25,187 bases of DNA. Source: JANNHP01 sp031404455. GTDB lineage: Bacteria > Planctomycetota > JAJSAM01 > JAJVHW01. Shown piece by piece: positions 12,916-21,469 of the stretch (within the stretch, counting starts at the first letter, position 1; each line of letters starts with the position of its first letter). The position numbers were made by a program, and so were the translations under genes. Under the pieces are notes generated by a model that saw only the letters and a list, made by a program, of their open reading frames with translations, searched no databases and had not been told where the DNA came from. The stretch is taken from the NCBI GenBank assembly GCA_031404455.1, contig JANNHP010000160.1:1-25187 (forward strand). The letters run 5' to 3'.

Positions 12916-15900
12916 GCCCAGACGGCGGGCTCGGTGAGCTCGAACGGCCCGCGCGGGCGGACCCGGACGACGTACCCGAGCGCACCGGGCGTCGCCGGCG
13001 TGAAGGAACCCGTGAAACTGAGCGCGCCGCTCGCGGCTCCCGCGCCGCCCGAGGCGGCCGAGAGTTCCACGACCGAGACCTGGCGCAGTTCCGCGCCCGA
13101 GCGCCGCCCGACCACGAACTGGACGCAGACCTCGCCCGCAGCGAGCGGTCCGAGGTCCACCTCGGCCTCGATCGCGAGCGGCGAGCCGACCGTGGCGGAC
13201 TCGAGGACGGCGATGCGCAGGATCCTCGCGGACGAGATCCCCGCGGCGAGGCGCGCACGCGACGCCGTCACGGCGCGCAGCGGCGCGCGGCCGTCGGCGC
13301 GCAGTTCGTCGAACCGCAGCGCGAGCGGCGCGTACGCGAAGTCGCGGTACTCCGCGACCATGCGCCCGGTGTCGAAGACCGGCGGGATCGTCGCCAGCGA
13401 GCGGCGGACGCGCTCGAGCCACTCGCGCGGGACGCCGCGGGAGTCGCGGCGGAAGAAGAGCGGGACGACCTCCTCCTCGAGCAGTTTGTAGAGGCTCGCG
13501 GCGTCGAGCTCGTCCTGGACCGACTCGTCGTGCGTGCCGCGCTCCTCGCCGATCATCCATCCGTTGGCGCCCGAGTAGGCCTCGAGCCACCAGCCGTCGC
13601 CGACCGAGAGGTTCAAGGCGCCGTTCGCCGCGGCCTTCATGCCCGACGTGCCGCTCGCCTCCATCGGCGGGCGCGGGTTGTTGAGCCACACGTCGACGCC
13701 GTGGACGAGGGAGCGCGCGAGCGCGATGTCGTAGTTCTCGAGGAGGAGGAGGCGCCCGGCGAACTCGTCGGAGCGGGCGATGCGGGCGATCTTCGCGAGG
13801 AGTTCCTTCGCGGCGTGGTCCTTCGGGTGCGCCTTGCCCGCGACGAGGAGCCGAACCGGCTTGCCCTCGCCCGAGAGGATCGCTCTCAGGCGCCCCGGGT
13901 CGCGGAGCACGAGGTCCGCGCGCTTGTACGTTGCGAAGCGCCGAGCGAAGCCGACGTAGAGCGCGTCGGGCGAGAGCCCGGCGAGCGTCCGCTCGAGGAG
14001 GGCGGGGCTGTCCTGGCGCTCTTCGAACGCGCGGCGGAGGTGCGTCGCGATCCGCGCGAGCAGCCGCTGCCTGAGCCGCGAACGCGCCGACCACAGGTGC
14101 TCGGGGTCGACCGAACCCGCGCGGGCGAAGTCGGCGCCGGCGACGGTCCGGTCGCCCTTCACGAGGAGACTCGCGATCTCGGGAGCCGTCCACGCCGAGA
14201 GATGGACGCCGTTCGTCACGGACCGGACCGGCACCTCTTCGACGGCGAGGTGCGGACAGACCGAGCGCAGGAGGCCCTTCGAGACGTCGCCGTGGCGCTT
14301 GCTCACGCCGTTCACGAACGACGCGAACCGGAGCGCGAGATGCGTCATGTTGAAGCCGGGCTCGTCGGGCGAGGCGCCGAGCGCGAAGAACTGTTCCCAC
14401 GGCAGGCCGAGCCAGCCCGGCGCGTCGGAGAAGTAGCGGCGCATCAGGTGCTCGTCGAACACGTCGTGACCGGCGGGGACGGGCGTGTGCGTCGTGAACA
14501 CGGTCGTCGACCGCACCGCCTCCTTCGCCTCGGCGAAGGTGAGGCCCGCGTCGCGCACGAGCTTCGCCGCGCGCTCGAGGACGGCGAAGGCACCGTGGCC
14601 CTCGTTGACGTGACACACGGACGGCTCGATCCCGAGCTTCGCCAAGAGACGCATGCCGCCGCGGCCGAGCACGATCTCCTGGCGCACGCGGTACTCGGCG
14701 TCGCCGCCGTAGAGCGTGTGCGTGACGGAGCGGTCCTCGGCGCGGTTGCCCTCGACGTCGGCGTCGAGGAGATAGAGCGGGACGCGGCCGACGTCGGCGC
14801 GCCACGCGTGGAGGCGCAGCGTCGTGCCGGGGAGGTTCAGCTCGACCACGACGGGCGCGCCGTCCGCGCCCGTGACCAGCGTGAGCGGCTCGCGGCGCGG
14901 ATCGAACTCGTCCACGTGCGCCACCTGCTCCACGCCGCCCTGCAGGCGCTGGCGCATGTAGCCCTTGCGGTAGAGGAGTCCGATGGCGACGAGCGGGAGT
15001 CCGAGATCGCTCGCGGCGCGAAGGTGGTCGCCCGCGAGGACGCCGAGTCCGCCGCTGTAGATCGGCAGGCACTCGTGCAGCCCGTACTCGGCGCAGACGT
15101 AGACGACGGGGTTCGCCGCGGTCAGGGCGCCGGTCGATACGGGCGGCGCGCGCAGGTACTCGTCGGTGCGCGCGACCGCCGCAGCGAGACGGCGACGGAA
15201 CGCCGGATCGGCCGCGCGCGCGGCGAGGTCCGCGGGCGGCGCCTCGCGGAGCATGCGCATCGGGTTGCGCCGGATGTCCTCCCACAAGGCCGGAGCGATC
15301 TCCTCGAACAGCGACGCCACGTCGGGATCCCACGTGAACCGCCAGTTGCGCGCGAGCCGCGCGAGTCCGGGCAGTTCCTCGGGCGCCGAGTTCGTCACCT
15401 CGAGCGGGAAGACGCTCGGCTTCGCGGGCCGCGCCGCGACGCGGATCTGGACGCGGCCGGCGCTCTTCGCCGCGACGGGACGGACCGACGCGACGGCGAG
15501 GGCGCGCTCGAACGCCGTCTCGTAGTGCAGGACGAGCTCCGTCCACGACGTGCGGCGCGCGGCCGCGCGGCAGCGCTCCGCGAGCTCCGGCGACTTCCCC
15601 GTCGCGAGCACCGCGTCGAGCACTTCTGCAAGGGCGTCGCGGCTCTCGTCGAACGTCCTGCCGCGCCGCGCGAGGACGTTGACGCCGTCGCCGGGACCGA
15701 GTCCCTGCGCCGCGGCCCAGAGGCCGAAGCCGGCGCAGTCGGTGGTCACCGTGGGCACGCCGAGCGCCAGGCTTTCCTGCGGCGTGTAGCCCCACGCGTC
15801 GTACGAGGACGGGAACGCGGTGAGGTCCGCCGCGCGGACGACTGCCTCGTAGGGCAGATCGAGGACGCCGTCGTCGCCGTGGAGGTACGAGGGCACGAAG

Positions 15901-17078
15901 ACGACCTTCACGCGCGAGCCGCGCGCGTTCGCGAGACCGAGCTCGGCGCAGCGCTTCACGATGGCGTCCGACTCGCCGTCGAAGAGGTGGTGCGTCACCA
16001 CGCCCATCGGTTCCTCGCCACCGCGCCCCGCGCGCAGGCGCTCTGCGAGCTTGTGCCGCACGCCTGAGTGCCCCGCCGGGACGAAGAGGAAGACGAGCAC
16101 CCGGGGCCCCGGGCGCTTCGTCAGTTCCGCGGCGGCGGCGAGCAGCAGGTCGAAACCCTTGTTGCGGAATTCGTAGCGTCCGGCGACGCAGACGACGCGC
16201 GCGCCCGCGGCGTCCTCGCCGGTGAACACCGACGCGAGGCGCACGAGCTTCTCGCGGGCCGCGGCGGGCGTGATCCCCGGCGCAGCGTCCGCGAGGGCGT
16301 CGACGTCGAGTCCGTTCGGCAGCAGCACGTCCGGCGCGCGGCCGTGGAAAGCGGTCAGCTCCTCGCCGGTCATGGCGCTGACCGTGGTGAGGACGTCGGC
16401 CTCGTGCGCGGCGGCGCCCTCGAGCGAGTGCTTGCCGCGCACGGCGAGCGCCTCGGCCGCGGCGTCCGGCGTGCGTCCGGCGAGTCCCTGCGCCGTGGTC
16501 TCGCCCTGCGCGCCGAGGGAGCGTCCGAGGACGGTCGCGTGCGCGGTGAACACCGTGCCGATCTCGGGCGCGTGCTCCTTCAGGTAGAGCAGGCCCGCGC
16601 CGGTCATCCACTCGTGGAACTGCGCGACCGCCGGTCCGCCGCCGAACCGGCGGTGCCACCGCTCCACCACGATCCCCGCCGCGTGGCCGAAGAGCACGGG
16701 CTCGACGTAGTCCCACCCGCCGAAGAGCGAATCGACCTTGTTCCGCGCCCAGAGCGCCTCGAGGATCTGGTCCTTCTTCGCGTAGAGCCCCGAGAACTCG
16801 ACGAGGATCGCGCGCGGGCGGCCCGGGACGAGCCAGCGCCCGACTCGCACGGGGACGCCCGCGGCCCGGCAGCCGTCCCCGAAAGAATCGAACGCCGGGT
16901 CCGGCTCGAACGCCTTCTCGGCGCCGCCGTCCGCGAGGAGCCACGGACCCACGGTCACGTAGGCGTCGCCGAACCGCAGGGCGAGCGTCTTCGCCTTCGT
17001 CGCGACGACCGTGTGGATCCCGCCGACCTTGTGGCAGACCTCCCAGCTCACCTCGTAGACGGACAAGGGAACGGTCAC
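12912..17078 (-). CDS. Fusion of GT3-type glycogen synthase and GT35-type alpha-glucan phosphorylase
   Basis: A 1388-residue protein starting at a GTG that overlaps the GH57 stop (GTGA), with GAGGAGG nearby. Residues about 1-545 match GT3 (eukaryotic-type) glycogen synthase: YEVSWEVCHKVGGIHTVV at the start, GRYEFRNKGFD near 300, and YDAWGYTPQESLALGVPTVT around E435, followed by DCAGFGLW. Residues about 575-690 look like the DUF3417 domain (LARNWRFTWDPDVASLFEEI). Next comes a short-type alpha-glucan phosphorylase: CAEYGLHECLPIYSGGLGVL, VCHVNEGHGAF, FTTHTPVPAGHDVF and the PLP site PPMEASGTSGMKAAANGAL, with K1148 as the PLP lysine. The last 110 residues form a beta-rich tail. One half should extend alpha-1,4-glucan from a nucleotide sugar, and the other should release glucose-1-phosphate. 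The frame is continuous, so this is not an assembly break. Confidence 0.9.
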   Translation of the reverse strand: MTVPLSVYEVSWEVCHKVGGIHTVVATKAKTLALRFGDAYVTVGPWLLADGGAEKAFEPDPAFDSFGDGCRAAGVPVRVGRWLVPGRPRAILVEFSGLYAKKDQILEALWARNKVDSLFGGWDYVEPVLFGHAAGIVVERWHRRFGGGPAVAQFHEWMTGAGLLYLKEHAPEIGTVFTAHATVLGRSLGAQGETTAQGLAGRTPDAAAEALAVRGKHSLEGAAAHEADVLTTVSAMTGEELTAFHGRAPDVLLPNGLDVDALADAAPGITPAAAREKLVRLASVFTGEDAAGARVVCVAGRYEFRNKGFDLLLAAAAELTKRPGPRVLVFLFVPAGHSGVRHKLAERLRAGRGGEEPMGVVTHHLFDGESDAIVKRCAELGLANARGSRVKVVFVPSYLHGDDGVLDLPYEAVVRAADLTAFPSSYDAWGYTPQESLALGVPTVTTDCAGFGLWAAAQGLGPGDGVNVLARRGRTFDESRDALAEVLDAVLATGKSPELAERCRAAARRTSWTELVLHYETAFERALAVASVRPVAAKSAGRVQIRVAARPAKPSVFPLEVTNSAPEELPGLARLARNWRFTWDPDVASLFEEIAPALWEDIRRNPMRMLREAPPADLAARAADPAFRRRLAAAVARTDEYLRAPPVSTGALTAANPVVYVCAEYGLHECLPIYSGGLGVLAGDHLRAASDLGLPLVAIGLLYRKGYMRQRLQGGVEQVAHVDEFDPRREPLTLVTGADGAPVVVELNLPGTTLRLHAWRADVGRVPLYLLDADVEGNRAEDRSVTHTLYGGDAEYRVRQEIVLGRGGMRLLAKLGIEPSVCHVNEGHGAFAVLERAAKLVRDAGLTFAEAKEAVRSTTVFTTHTPVPAGHDVFDEHLMRRYFSDAPGWLGLPWEQFFALGASPDEPGFNMTHLALRFASFVNGVSKRHGDVSKGLLRSVCPHLAVEEVPVRSVTNGVHLSAWTAPEIASLLVKGDRTVAGADFARAGSVDPEHLWSARSRLRQRLLARIATHLRRAFEERQDSPALLERTLAGLSPDALYVGFARRFATYKRADLVLRDPGRLRAILSGEGKPVRLLVAGKAHPKDHAAKELLAKIARIARSDEFAGRLLLLENYDIALARSLVHGVDVWLNNPRPPMEASGTSGMKAAANGALNLSVGDGWWLEAYSGANGWMIGEERGTHDESVQDELDAASLYKLLEEEVVPLFFRRDSRGVPREWLERVRRSLATIPPVFDTGRMVAEYRDFAYAPLALRFDELRADGRAPLRAVTASRARLAAGISSARILRIAVLESATVGSPLAIEAEVDLGPLAAGEVCVQFVVGRRSGAELRQVSVVELSAASGGAGAASGALSFTGSFTPATPGALGYVVRVRPRGPFELTEPAVWA

Positions 17079-18262
17079 TTGGGGAGCCTCCTCGAGAAGT
17101 CGTCGATGACGTTCATGAACGCGATGTAGGCGTCGTGCGGATTCGAGTACGGGCTGAAGTAGCTGTGGACCGCCCCGTCGGACGCGAACTTCGTGCACAT
17201 GTAGTACACGTGGTCGGAAGCGGAGAGCTTGCGCCACTTCTCGATCCAGTCCCCGCGGGCTCCCCCGGCATCGCGGACGCGGGGGAGCAGCGCGTAGAGC
17301 GCGTCGTGCGCCGAGCGCTGCATGTCGTTGCCGAGCCACGCCGAGAGGTCGCGCTCCGCATCGGCCCACGACACCGGGCGAGGCACGTCGAGCTTCGTCC
17401 AGTCAACCGCCGACTTCGCCACCTCGGGCGGCGTCGCGAACGAGAGCCGCGGCGACTTCGCCACGGCGTCGGGCAGGTTCTCCATGAACTCGAAGATGCC
17501 GGTCTCGGCCCACTGGTGCTCGCCCGCGGTCTCGTAGTCCATGAAGAGGCCGATCTGCGCGGAGTCGTCGGGCGTGTCGGCGAGCCAGCCGGCGAACTTC
17601 GAGGGCGTGAGCGGCCACTCGGGCCAGCTCTTGTTCGTGAAGCGGAAGGCGATGTCGTCGGAGAAGCGGTAGTCGCGGAGCAGGAGCTTGATTTTCCGGC
17701 AGCCCGACGGCCGGTACACGCGGTGGGCACTGCGCATCCCGAGCACGTGGTCCGCGCCCTCGCCGAGCATCGCGACGAAACCCATCTCCTCGGCGGCCTT
17801 CGCGACGTCGTTGTCGAACACGAGCTCGGTGTTGCGGAACGTGCGCGGACGGCGGCCGAAGAGCGTCGCGAGCCGCTCCGTGTGCGCCGTGACCTGCGCG
17901 CGGAACTCCTCTGCGTCGGTGAGGAAGGCGAGCGAATGGTGCGACGTCTCCGAGACGAGCTCGACGCAGCCCGTGGCGACGAGATCCTTGAAGCTCTTCA
18001 GCGCCTTCGGCGCCCAGCGTTCCAGTTGGTCGAGTGCGGTCCCCGTGATGGAGAGCGAGCAGCGGAAGGCGCCGTCGGTGCGGTGCACGAGGCGCGTGAG
18101 CAGCGCGTTCATCGGCAGGTAGCAGCGCTCCGCCACGCGGCGGGCGATCCGTTCGTTCTCCGCGTCGTCGAACCAGCGGTCGTCCGCGCCGATGTCGAAG
18201 AACGTGTACCGCCGGAGCCGGTAGGGCTGGTGGACGTGGAAGTAGAGGACGATCGCGGTCAC
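17075..18262 (-). CDS. Glycoside hydrolase family 57 protein (alpha-amylase/4-alpha-glucanotransferase type)
   Basis: A 395-residue GH57 enzyme starting at a GTG in a GTGA overlap with the GT4 gene. The N-terminal HVHQPYRLRRY (9-19) is the GH57 signature. TFRNTELVFDND carries the probable nucleophile E146, and FMDYETAGEHQW carries the probable acid/base D242. FRCSLSITGTALDQL and ELVSETSHHSLAFL are other conserved stretches. The ending SYFSPYSNPHDAYIAFMNVI is also typical of this subgroup. GH57 members act on alpha-1,4 or alpha-1,6 glucans as amylases, transferases or branching enzymes. The length and the lack of an extra C-terminal domain argue against the classical branching enzyme. No signal peptide is visible, so it should work on internal glycogen. 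Confidence 0.9.
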   Translation of the reverse strand: MTAIVLYFHVHQPYRLRRYTFFDIGADDRWFDDAENERIARRVAERCYLPMNALLTRLVHRTDGAFRCSLSITGTALDQLERWAPKALKSFKDLVATGCVELVSETSHHSLAFLTDAEEFRAQVTAHTERLATLFGRRPRTFRNTELVFDNDVAKAAEEMGFVAMLGEGADHVLGMRSAHRVYRPSGCRKIKLLLRDYRFSDDIAFRFTNKSWPEWPLTPSKFAGWLADTPDDSAQIGLFMDYETAGEHQWAETGIFEFMENLPDAVAKSPRLSFATPPEVAKSAVDWTKLDVPRPVSWADAERDLSAWLGNDMQRSAHDALYALLPRVRDAGGARGDWIEKWRKLSASDHVYYMCTKFASDGAVHSYFSPYSNPHDAYIAFMNVIDDFSRRLPK

Positions 18263-19464
18263 GGGATGAGGCCCTCGTACACGTCGCGCAGGAGGCCGGC
18301 CTGGCGCTCCCAGGTCAGCCGCCGCACGTCCGCCCGGCCTCGAAGGACGAGCGCGGTGCGCAGCGCCGGGCGGCGCAGGAGAGCGAGGATCTTGTTGGCG
18401 AGGTCGTCCACGTCCCAGGAATCCACCAAGAGCGCCCCTTCGAGCACCTCGATCACGCCGCTCCTGCGCGACACGATCACGGGCACGCCGCGCTGCGCCG
18501 CCTCGAGCGGCGTGATGCCGAACGGCTCGGAGACGGACGGCAGCACGTAGACGTCGGCCGCCGCATAGGCCTTCTCGACGTCGTCGCCCCTCAGGAACCC
18601 GGTGAAGTGCACGTGCCGCCCGAGGCCGAGGGTCGCCGCCCGCTCGATCAGCCACGGCAGGAGATCGCCGCTCCCCGCCACGACGAACTTCACGCGGGGC
18701 TCGACGCGCACCACGCGCGCCGCGGCTTCGAGGAACGCCTCGGGGCCCTTCTGGTACGTCACGCGCCCGAGGAAGAGGACGACGGGCTCCGCGATCCGGC
18801 GGCGGCGCGCGCGGCGCGACCGCGGAGGAGCGCCCCTCTCGCGCGGCGCGACGGCGTTGTGCACCACGCGGAGCTTCGACTCGTCCACGCGGTAGCGATG
18901 GACCACCTCGCCCGCCGTGAACCGGCTCACGCAGACGATCGCGTCGGCCGCGTCGAACCCCGCCTGCTCGATCTCCACGATCGCCGGATTGGCGCGGGGC
19001 CCCGCGCGGTCGTGCTCGAGCGAGTGGACGTGCAGGACGAGCGGCGCGCGGGACTCGGACGCCGCGGCGATCGCGGCGGGATAGGTCATCCAGTCGTGAC
19101 CGTGCACCACGTCGAACCGTTCCTCGGCCGCGATCTCCGTCACGGCCTCCGCGTAGCGCCGGACCTCGTCCATCAGCCGCTCGCCGTACTGTCCGGTCAG
19201 CCGCGCGGACCTGCGGCGGTACTGCTTCGGCGTCTCGTAGGGCACGAGCGCGCTCGCGACCGCTCGCGTGCGGACCGGCGGGGCGTACGTCTCCGCACCG
19301 ACGAGCGCGAGGCCCGGCTCGCGCTGCTCCGTCGCGAGGCGCGGCAGCACGAACACCACGTCCACGCCGTGCACCCCGAGCCCGCGGACGAGTCCGGCGC
19401 ACGCGGTCCCGAGTCCGCCGGAGATGTGGGGCGGGAACTCCCACCCGAGCATCAGGATCCGCAT
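18259..19464 (-). CDS. GT4 family glycosyltransferase, glycogen operon
   Basis: A 401-residue GT-B fold enzyme. The N-terminus MRILMLGWEFPPHISGGLGT holds the glycine-rich acceptor loop of GT4/GT5 synthases. DVVHGHDWMTYPAAI and VLHVHSLEHDR follow. The C-terminal nucleotide-sugar domain has VVLFLGRVTYQKGPEAFLEA and SEPFGITPLEAAQRGVPVI with the E-x7-E pair E313/E321. It probably transfers glucose from ADP- or UDP-glucose to an alpha-glucan or a primer; the donor is not determinable. The ATG overlaps the debranching enzyme stop by one base (TGATG). A second predicted synthase-like enzyme beside the GT3 half of the fusion suggests divided roles such as initiation and elongation. Confidence 0.9.
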   Translation of the reverse strand: MRILMLGWEFPPHISGGLGTACAGLVRGLGVHGVDVVFVLPRLATEQREPGLALVGAETYAPPVRTRAVASALVPYETPKQYRRRSARLTGQYGERLMDEVRRYAEAVTEIAAEERFDVVHGHDWMTYPAAIAAASESRAPLVLHVHSLEHDRAGPRANPAIVEIEQAGFDAADAIVCVSRFTAGEVVHRYRVDESKLRVVHNAVAPRERGAPPRSRRARRRRIAEPVVLFLGRVTYQKGPEAFLEAAARVVRVEPRVKFVVAGSGDLLPWLIERAATLGLGRHVHFTGFLRGDDVEKAYAAADVYVLPSVSEPFGITPLEAAQRGVPVIVSRRSGVIEVLEGALLVDSWDVDDLANKILALLRRPALRTALVLRGRADVRRLTWERQAGLLRDVYEGLIP

Positions 19465-21413
19465 CAGGCGGACCCGGCGAGAGCCCACGCACGGAGCAGT
19501 TCGCCGGCGTTCCAGGCCTGGGCCCAGGCGCCGCGCGCGCGGTGCGGCGGGTCGCCGTCGTAGACCTCGGCCACCTGGCCGATCGCGCGCTCTTCGAGCG
19601 CCGGGGCGAACGCGTCGAGGACCTCGCGGAGGTGCCGCCGCGACGACGCGCCGCGTCCGTGCGCACGGAGATACGCCTCCGCGTAGGCGCCGACGAGCCA
19701 CGGCCAGACGGTGCCCTGGTGATACGCGCGGTCGCGCGAACGGACGTCGCCCTCGTAGCGTCCCTGGTAGCCGGGATCGCGCGGCGAGAGCGACCTCAGC
19801 CCCCTCGGCGTGAGGAGTTCGTTGCGGGCGACGAGGACGACCGCGGCGCGCTGCGCCTTCGAGAGCGGCGAGAACTCGAGCGACGCGGCGATGACCATGT
19901 TCGGCCGCACACCGCGGTCGGCGATGCCGTCCTTCCACACATCCGCGAGACGCCGTTCGTCCTCCAGCCAGAACCGCGCGAGGAACGACTTGCCCGCGCG
20001 CCGCTTCTGCGCCGACCACTCGCGGGCGGCCTTCGTGTCGCCGGCGCGCCGCGCGAGACGCGCGACGTGGTCGAGGAGATGGAACCAGAGCGCGTTGACC
20101 TCGACGGCGCAGCCGTCGCGCGGCGTCACCGCGGTTCCCGCGAGGACGGCGTCCATCCACGTCGCCGCGGTCGCGCCCGACGTGCCCGAGAGCAGGCCGG
20201 CGTCGTCCATCCGGAGGTCGTCGGCACGCGAATCGCGGTAGCCGCTCGCGATGGCGGCGAGCGCCGGGTAGAGGTCCCGCATCAGGCGCGCGTCGTCGCC
20301 GCCCGCGTTCTCGAAGAGCCGGACCGCGCGCGCGAACCAGAGCGCCGGATCGGTCGCGCCGTACTCGCTCGTCTCCGGCGTCAGCCCGAAACGGTTCGGG
20401 AGACGGCCCCGGCGCAGGAACTCCGACAGCGCCGAGAGCGCCGCGCCGCACTCCTCCACGCGCCCGGCGGCGAGCAGGAGGCCGGGCAGGGCGATCGCTG
20501 TGTCGCGCCCCCACTCGCCGAACCACGGGAACCCGGCGATCACACCGAGCCGTCCGTGCGGCGCCGTGTAGAGGAATTCGTCCGCCACGCGCACTTGCGA
20601 CGTCTTCACGCCCGACGCGATCGGCGTCGCCGTCCGGCGGCGGCGGTTCTCGGAACGCCAGAGCGCCGCCGGGTCGGCGACGCGGTCGCCGATCGTCGCC
20701 GCGACGACGAACTCCTCACCCGGCGAGAGGTCCACCTCGAAGCGCCCGGGCGAGAACTGATCTTCGTGGCCGCCGTAGCCGCGCGCCATGTCGTCCGGGA
20801 ACTCGACTCCCCGGTACCAGTGCGACTCGGGGAGGAACGGCGCAGGGCGGCTCGTCGTGAGCGACACGGCGGGCAGCGACGCATACGGCCTCGACGCGAC
20901 GCCGCCGGGGACCGACCGTACGTCGCGCACGAGGTAGACGTTCTCGAACGCGAGCGAATCCGCCTCGCGGCACGGCAGGAACGGTCTGACGTGCAGCGTG
21001 AACGGCGTGTCGCCGCCCGAGAGCTTCCAACGAACGAGCACCGTCGGGGCACCCCGCACGAGGAGGACCTCGCGCCGGACGTCCACGTCGCCGATGCGGT
21101 AGGTCCACGTGGGAAACGGGGCCATCTCGAAGGTGGAGACGTACTGGTGCCCCTGGGGATGCAGCACGCCTGCGTAGCGCGCCATCGACAGGGCGAACTC
21201 GCGCCCGCCCGAGACGAGCGTCTCCTCGAACCGGGAGAGGAAGACGTGCCGCTTGACGGAGCCCCGCGGCGGCGCGACGAGGAGCCCGTGGTACCGGGTG
21301 GTGTTGCAGCCGAGCACGGTCGACGCGGCGTAGCCGCCGACGCCGTCGGTCTCGAGCCAGATCCGTCCGAGCGACGAATCGAGCCGCAGCAGGTCCTCGC
21401 GTTCGATCCTCAT
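19464..21413 (-). CDS. Glycogen debranching enzyme, amylo-alpha-1,6-glucosidase (GH133)
   Basis: A 649-residue protein with the two-part layout of prokaryotic glycogen debranching enzymes. An N-terminal beta domain (about 1-245) starts DGVGGYAASTVLGCNTTRYH and includes GLLVAPPRG. A catalytic alpha/alpha barrel (about 260-649) has AGFPWFGEWGRDTAIALPGL (E300, D304), TWMDAVLAGTAVTPRDGCAV, VEVNALWFHLLDHV and YHQGTVWPWLVGAYAEA. It removes the alpha-1,6 glucose stubs of glycogen branches. No 4-alpha-glucanotransferase domain is fused to it, so the GH57 enzyme of the operon may supply transferase activity (inference). It is the first gene of the four-gene glycogen operon and lies 56 bases after tonB on the same strand. 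No strong ribosome site is visible. Confidence 0.93.
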   Translation of the reverse strand: MRIEREDLLRLDSSLGRIWLETDGVGGYAASTVLGCNTTRYHGLLVAPPRGSVKRHVFLSRFEETLVSGGREFALSMARYAGVLHPQGHQYVSTFEMAPFPTWTYRIGDVDVRREVLLVRGAPTVLVRWKLSGGDTPFTLHVRPFLPCREADSLAFENVYLVRDVRSVPGGVASRPYASLPAVSLTTSRPAPFLPESHWYRGVEFPDDMARGYGGHEDQFSPGRFEVDLSPGEEFVVAATIGDRVADPAALWRSENRRRRTATPIASGVKTSQVRVADEFLYTAPHGRLGVIAGFPWFGEWGRDTAIALPGLLLAAGRVEECGAALSALSEFLRRGRLPNRFGLTPETSEYGATDPALWFARAVRLFENAGGDDARLMRDLYPALAAIASGYRDSRADDLRMDDAGLLSGTSGATAATWMDAVLAGTAVTPRDGCAVEVNALWFHLLDHVARLARRAGDTKAAREWSAQKRRAGKSFLARFWLEDERRLADVWKDGIADRGVRPNMVIAASLEFSPLSKAQRAAVVLVARNELLTPRGLRSLSPRDPGYQGRYEGDVRSRDRAYHQGTVWPWLVGAYAEAYLRAHGRGASSRRHLREVLDAFAPALEERAIGQVAEVYDGDPPHRARGAWAQAWNAGELLRAWALAGSA

Positions 21414-21469
21414 GCCGCTGCGATGTTACGCAATCGGCACGCGGGGCGTCCGCTTTGGCGGCCTGTCGC

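Noticed and set aside
12813..16067. 1084-codon plus-strand open frame opposite the glycogen fusion gene
   Set aside because: Its translation is an Arg/Glu/Asp/Ala-rich mirror of the true gene, a usual artefact of high GC content, with no recognisable domain.
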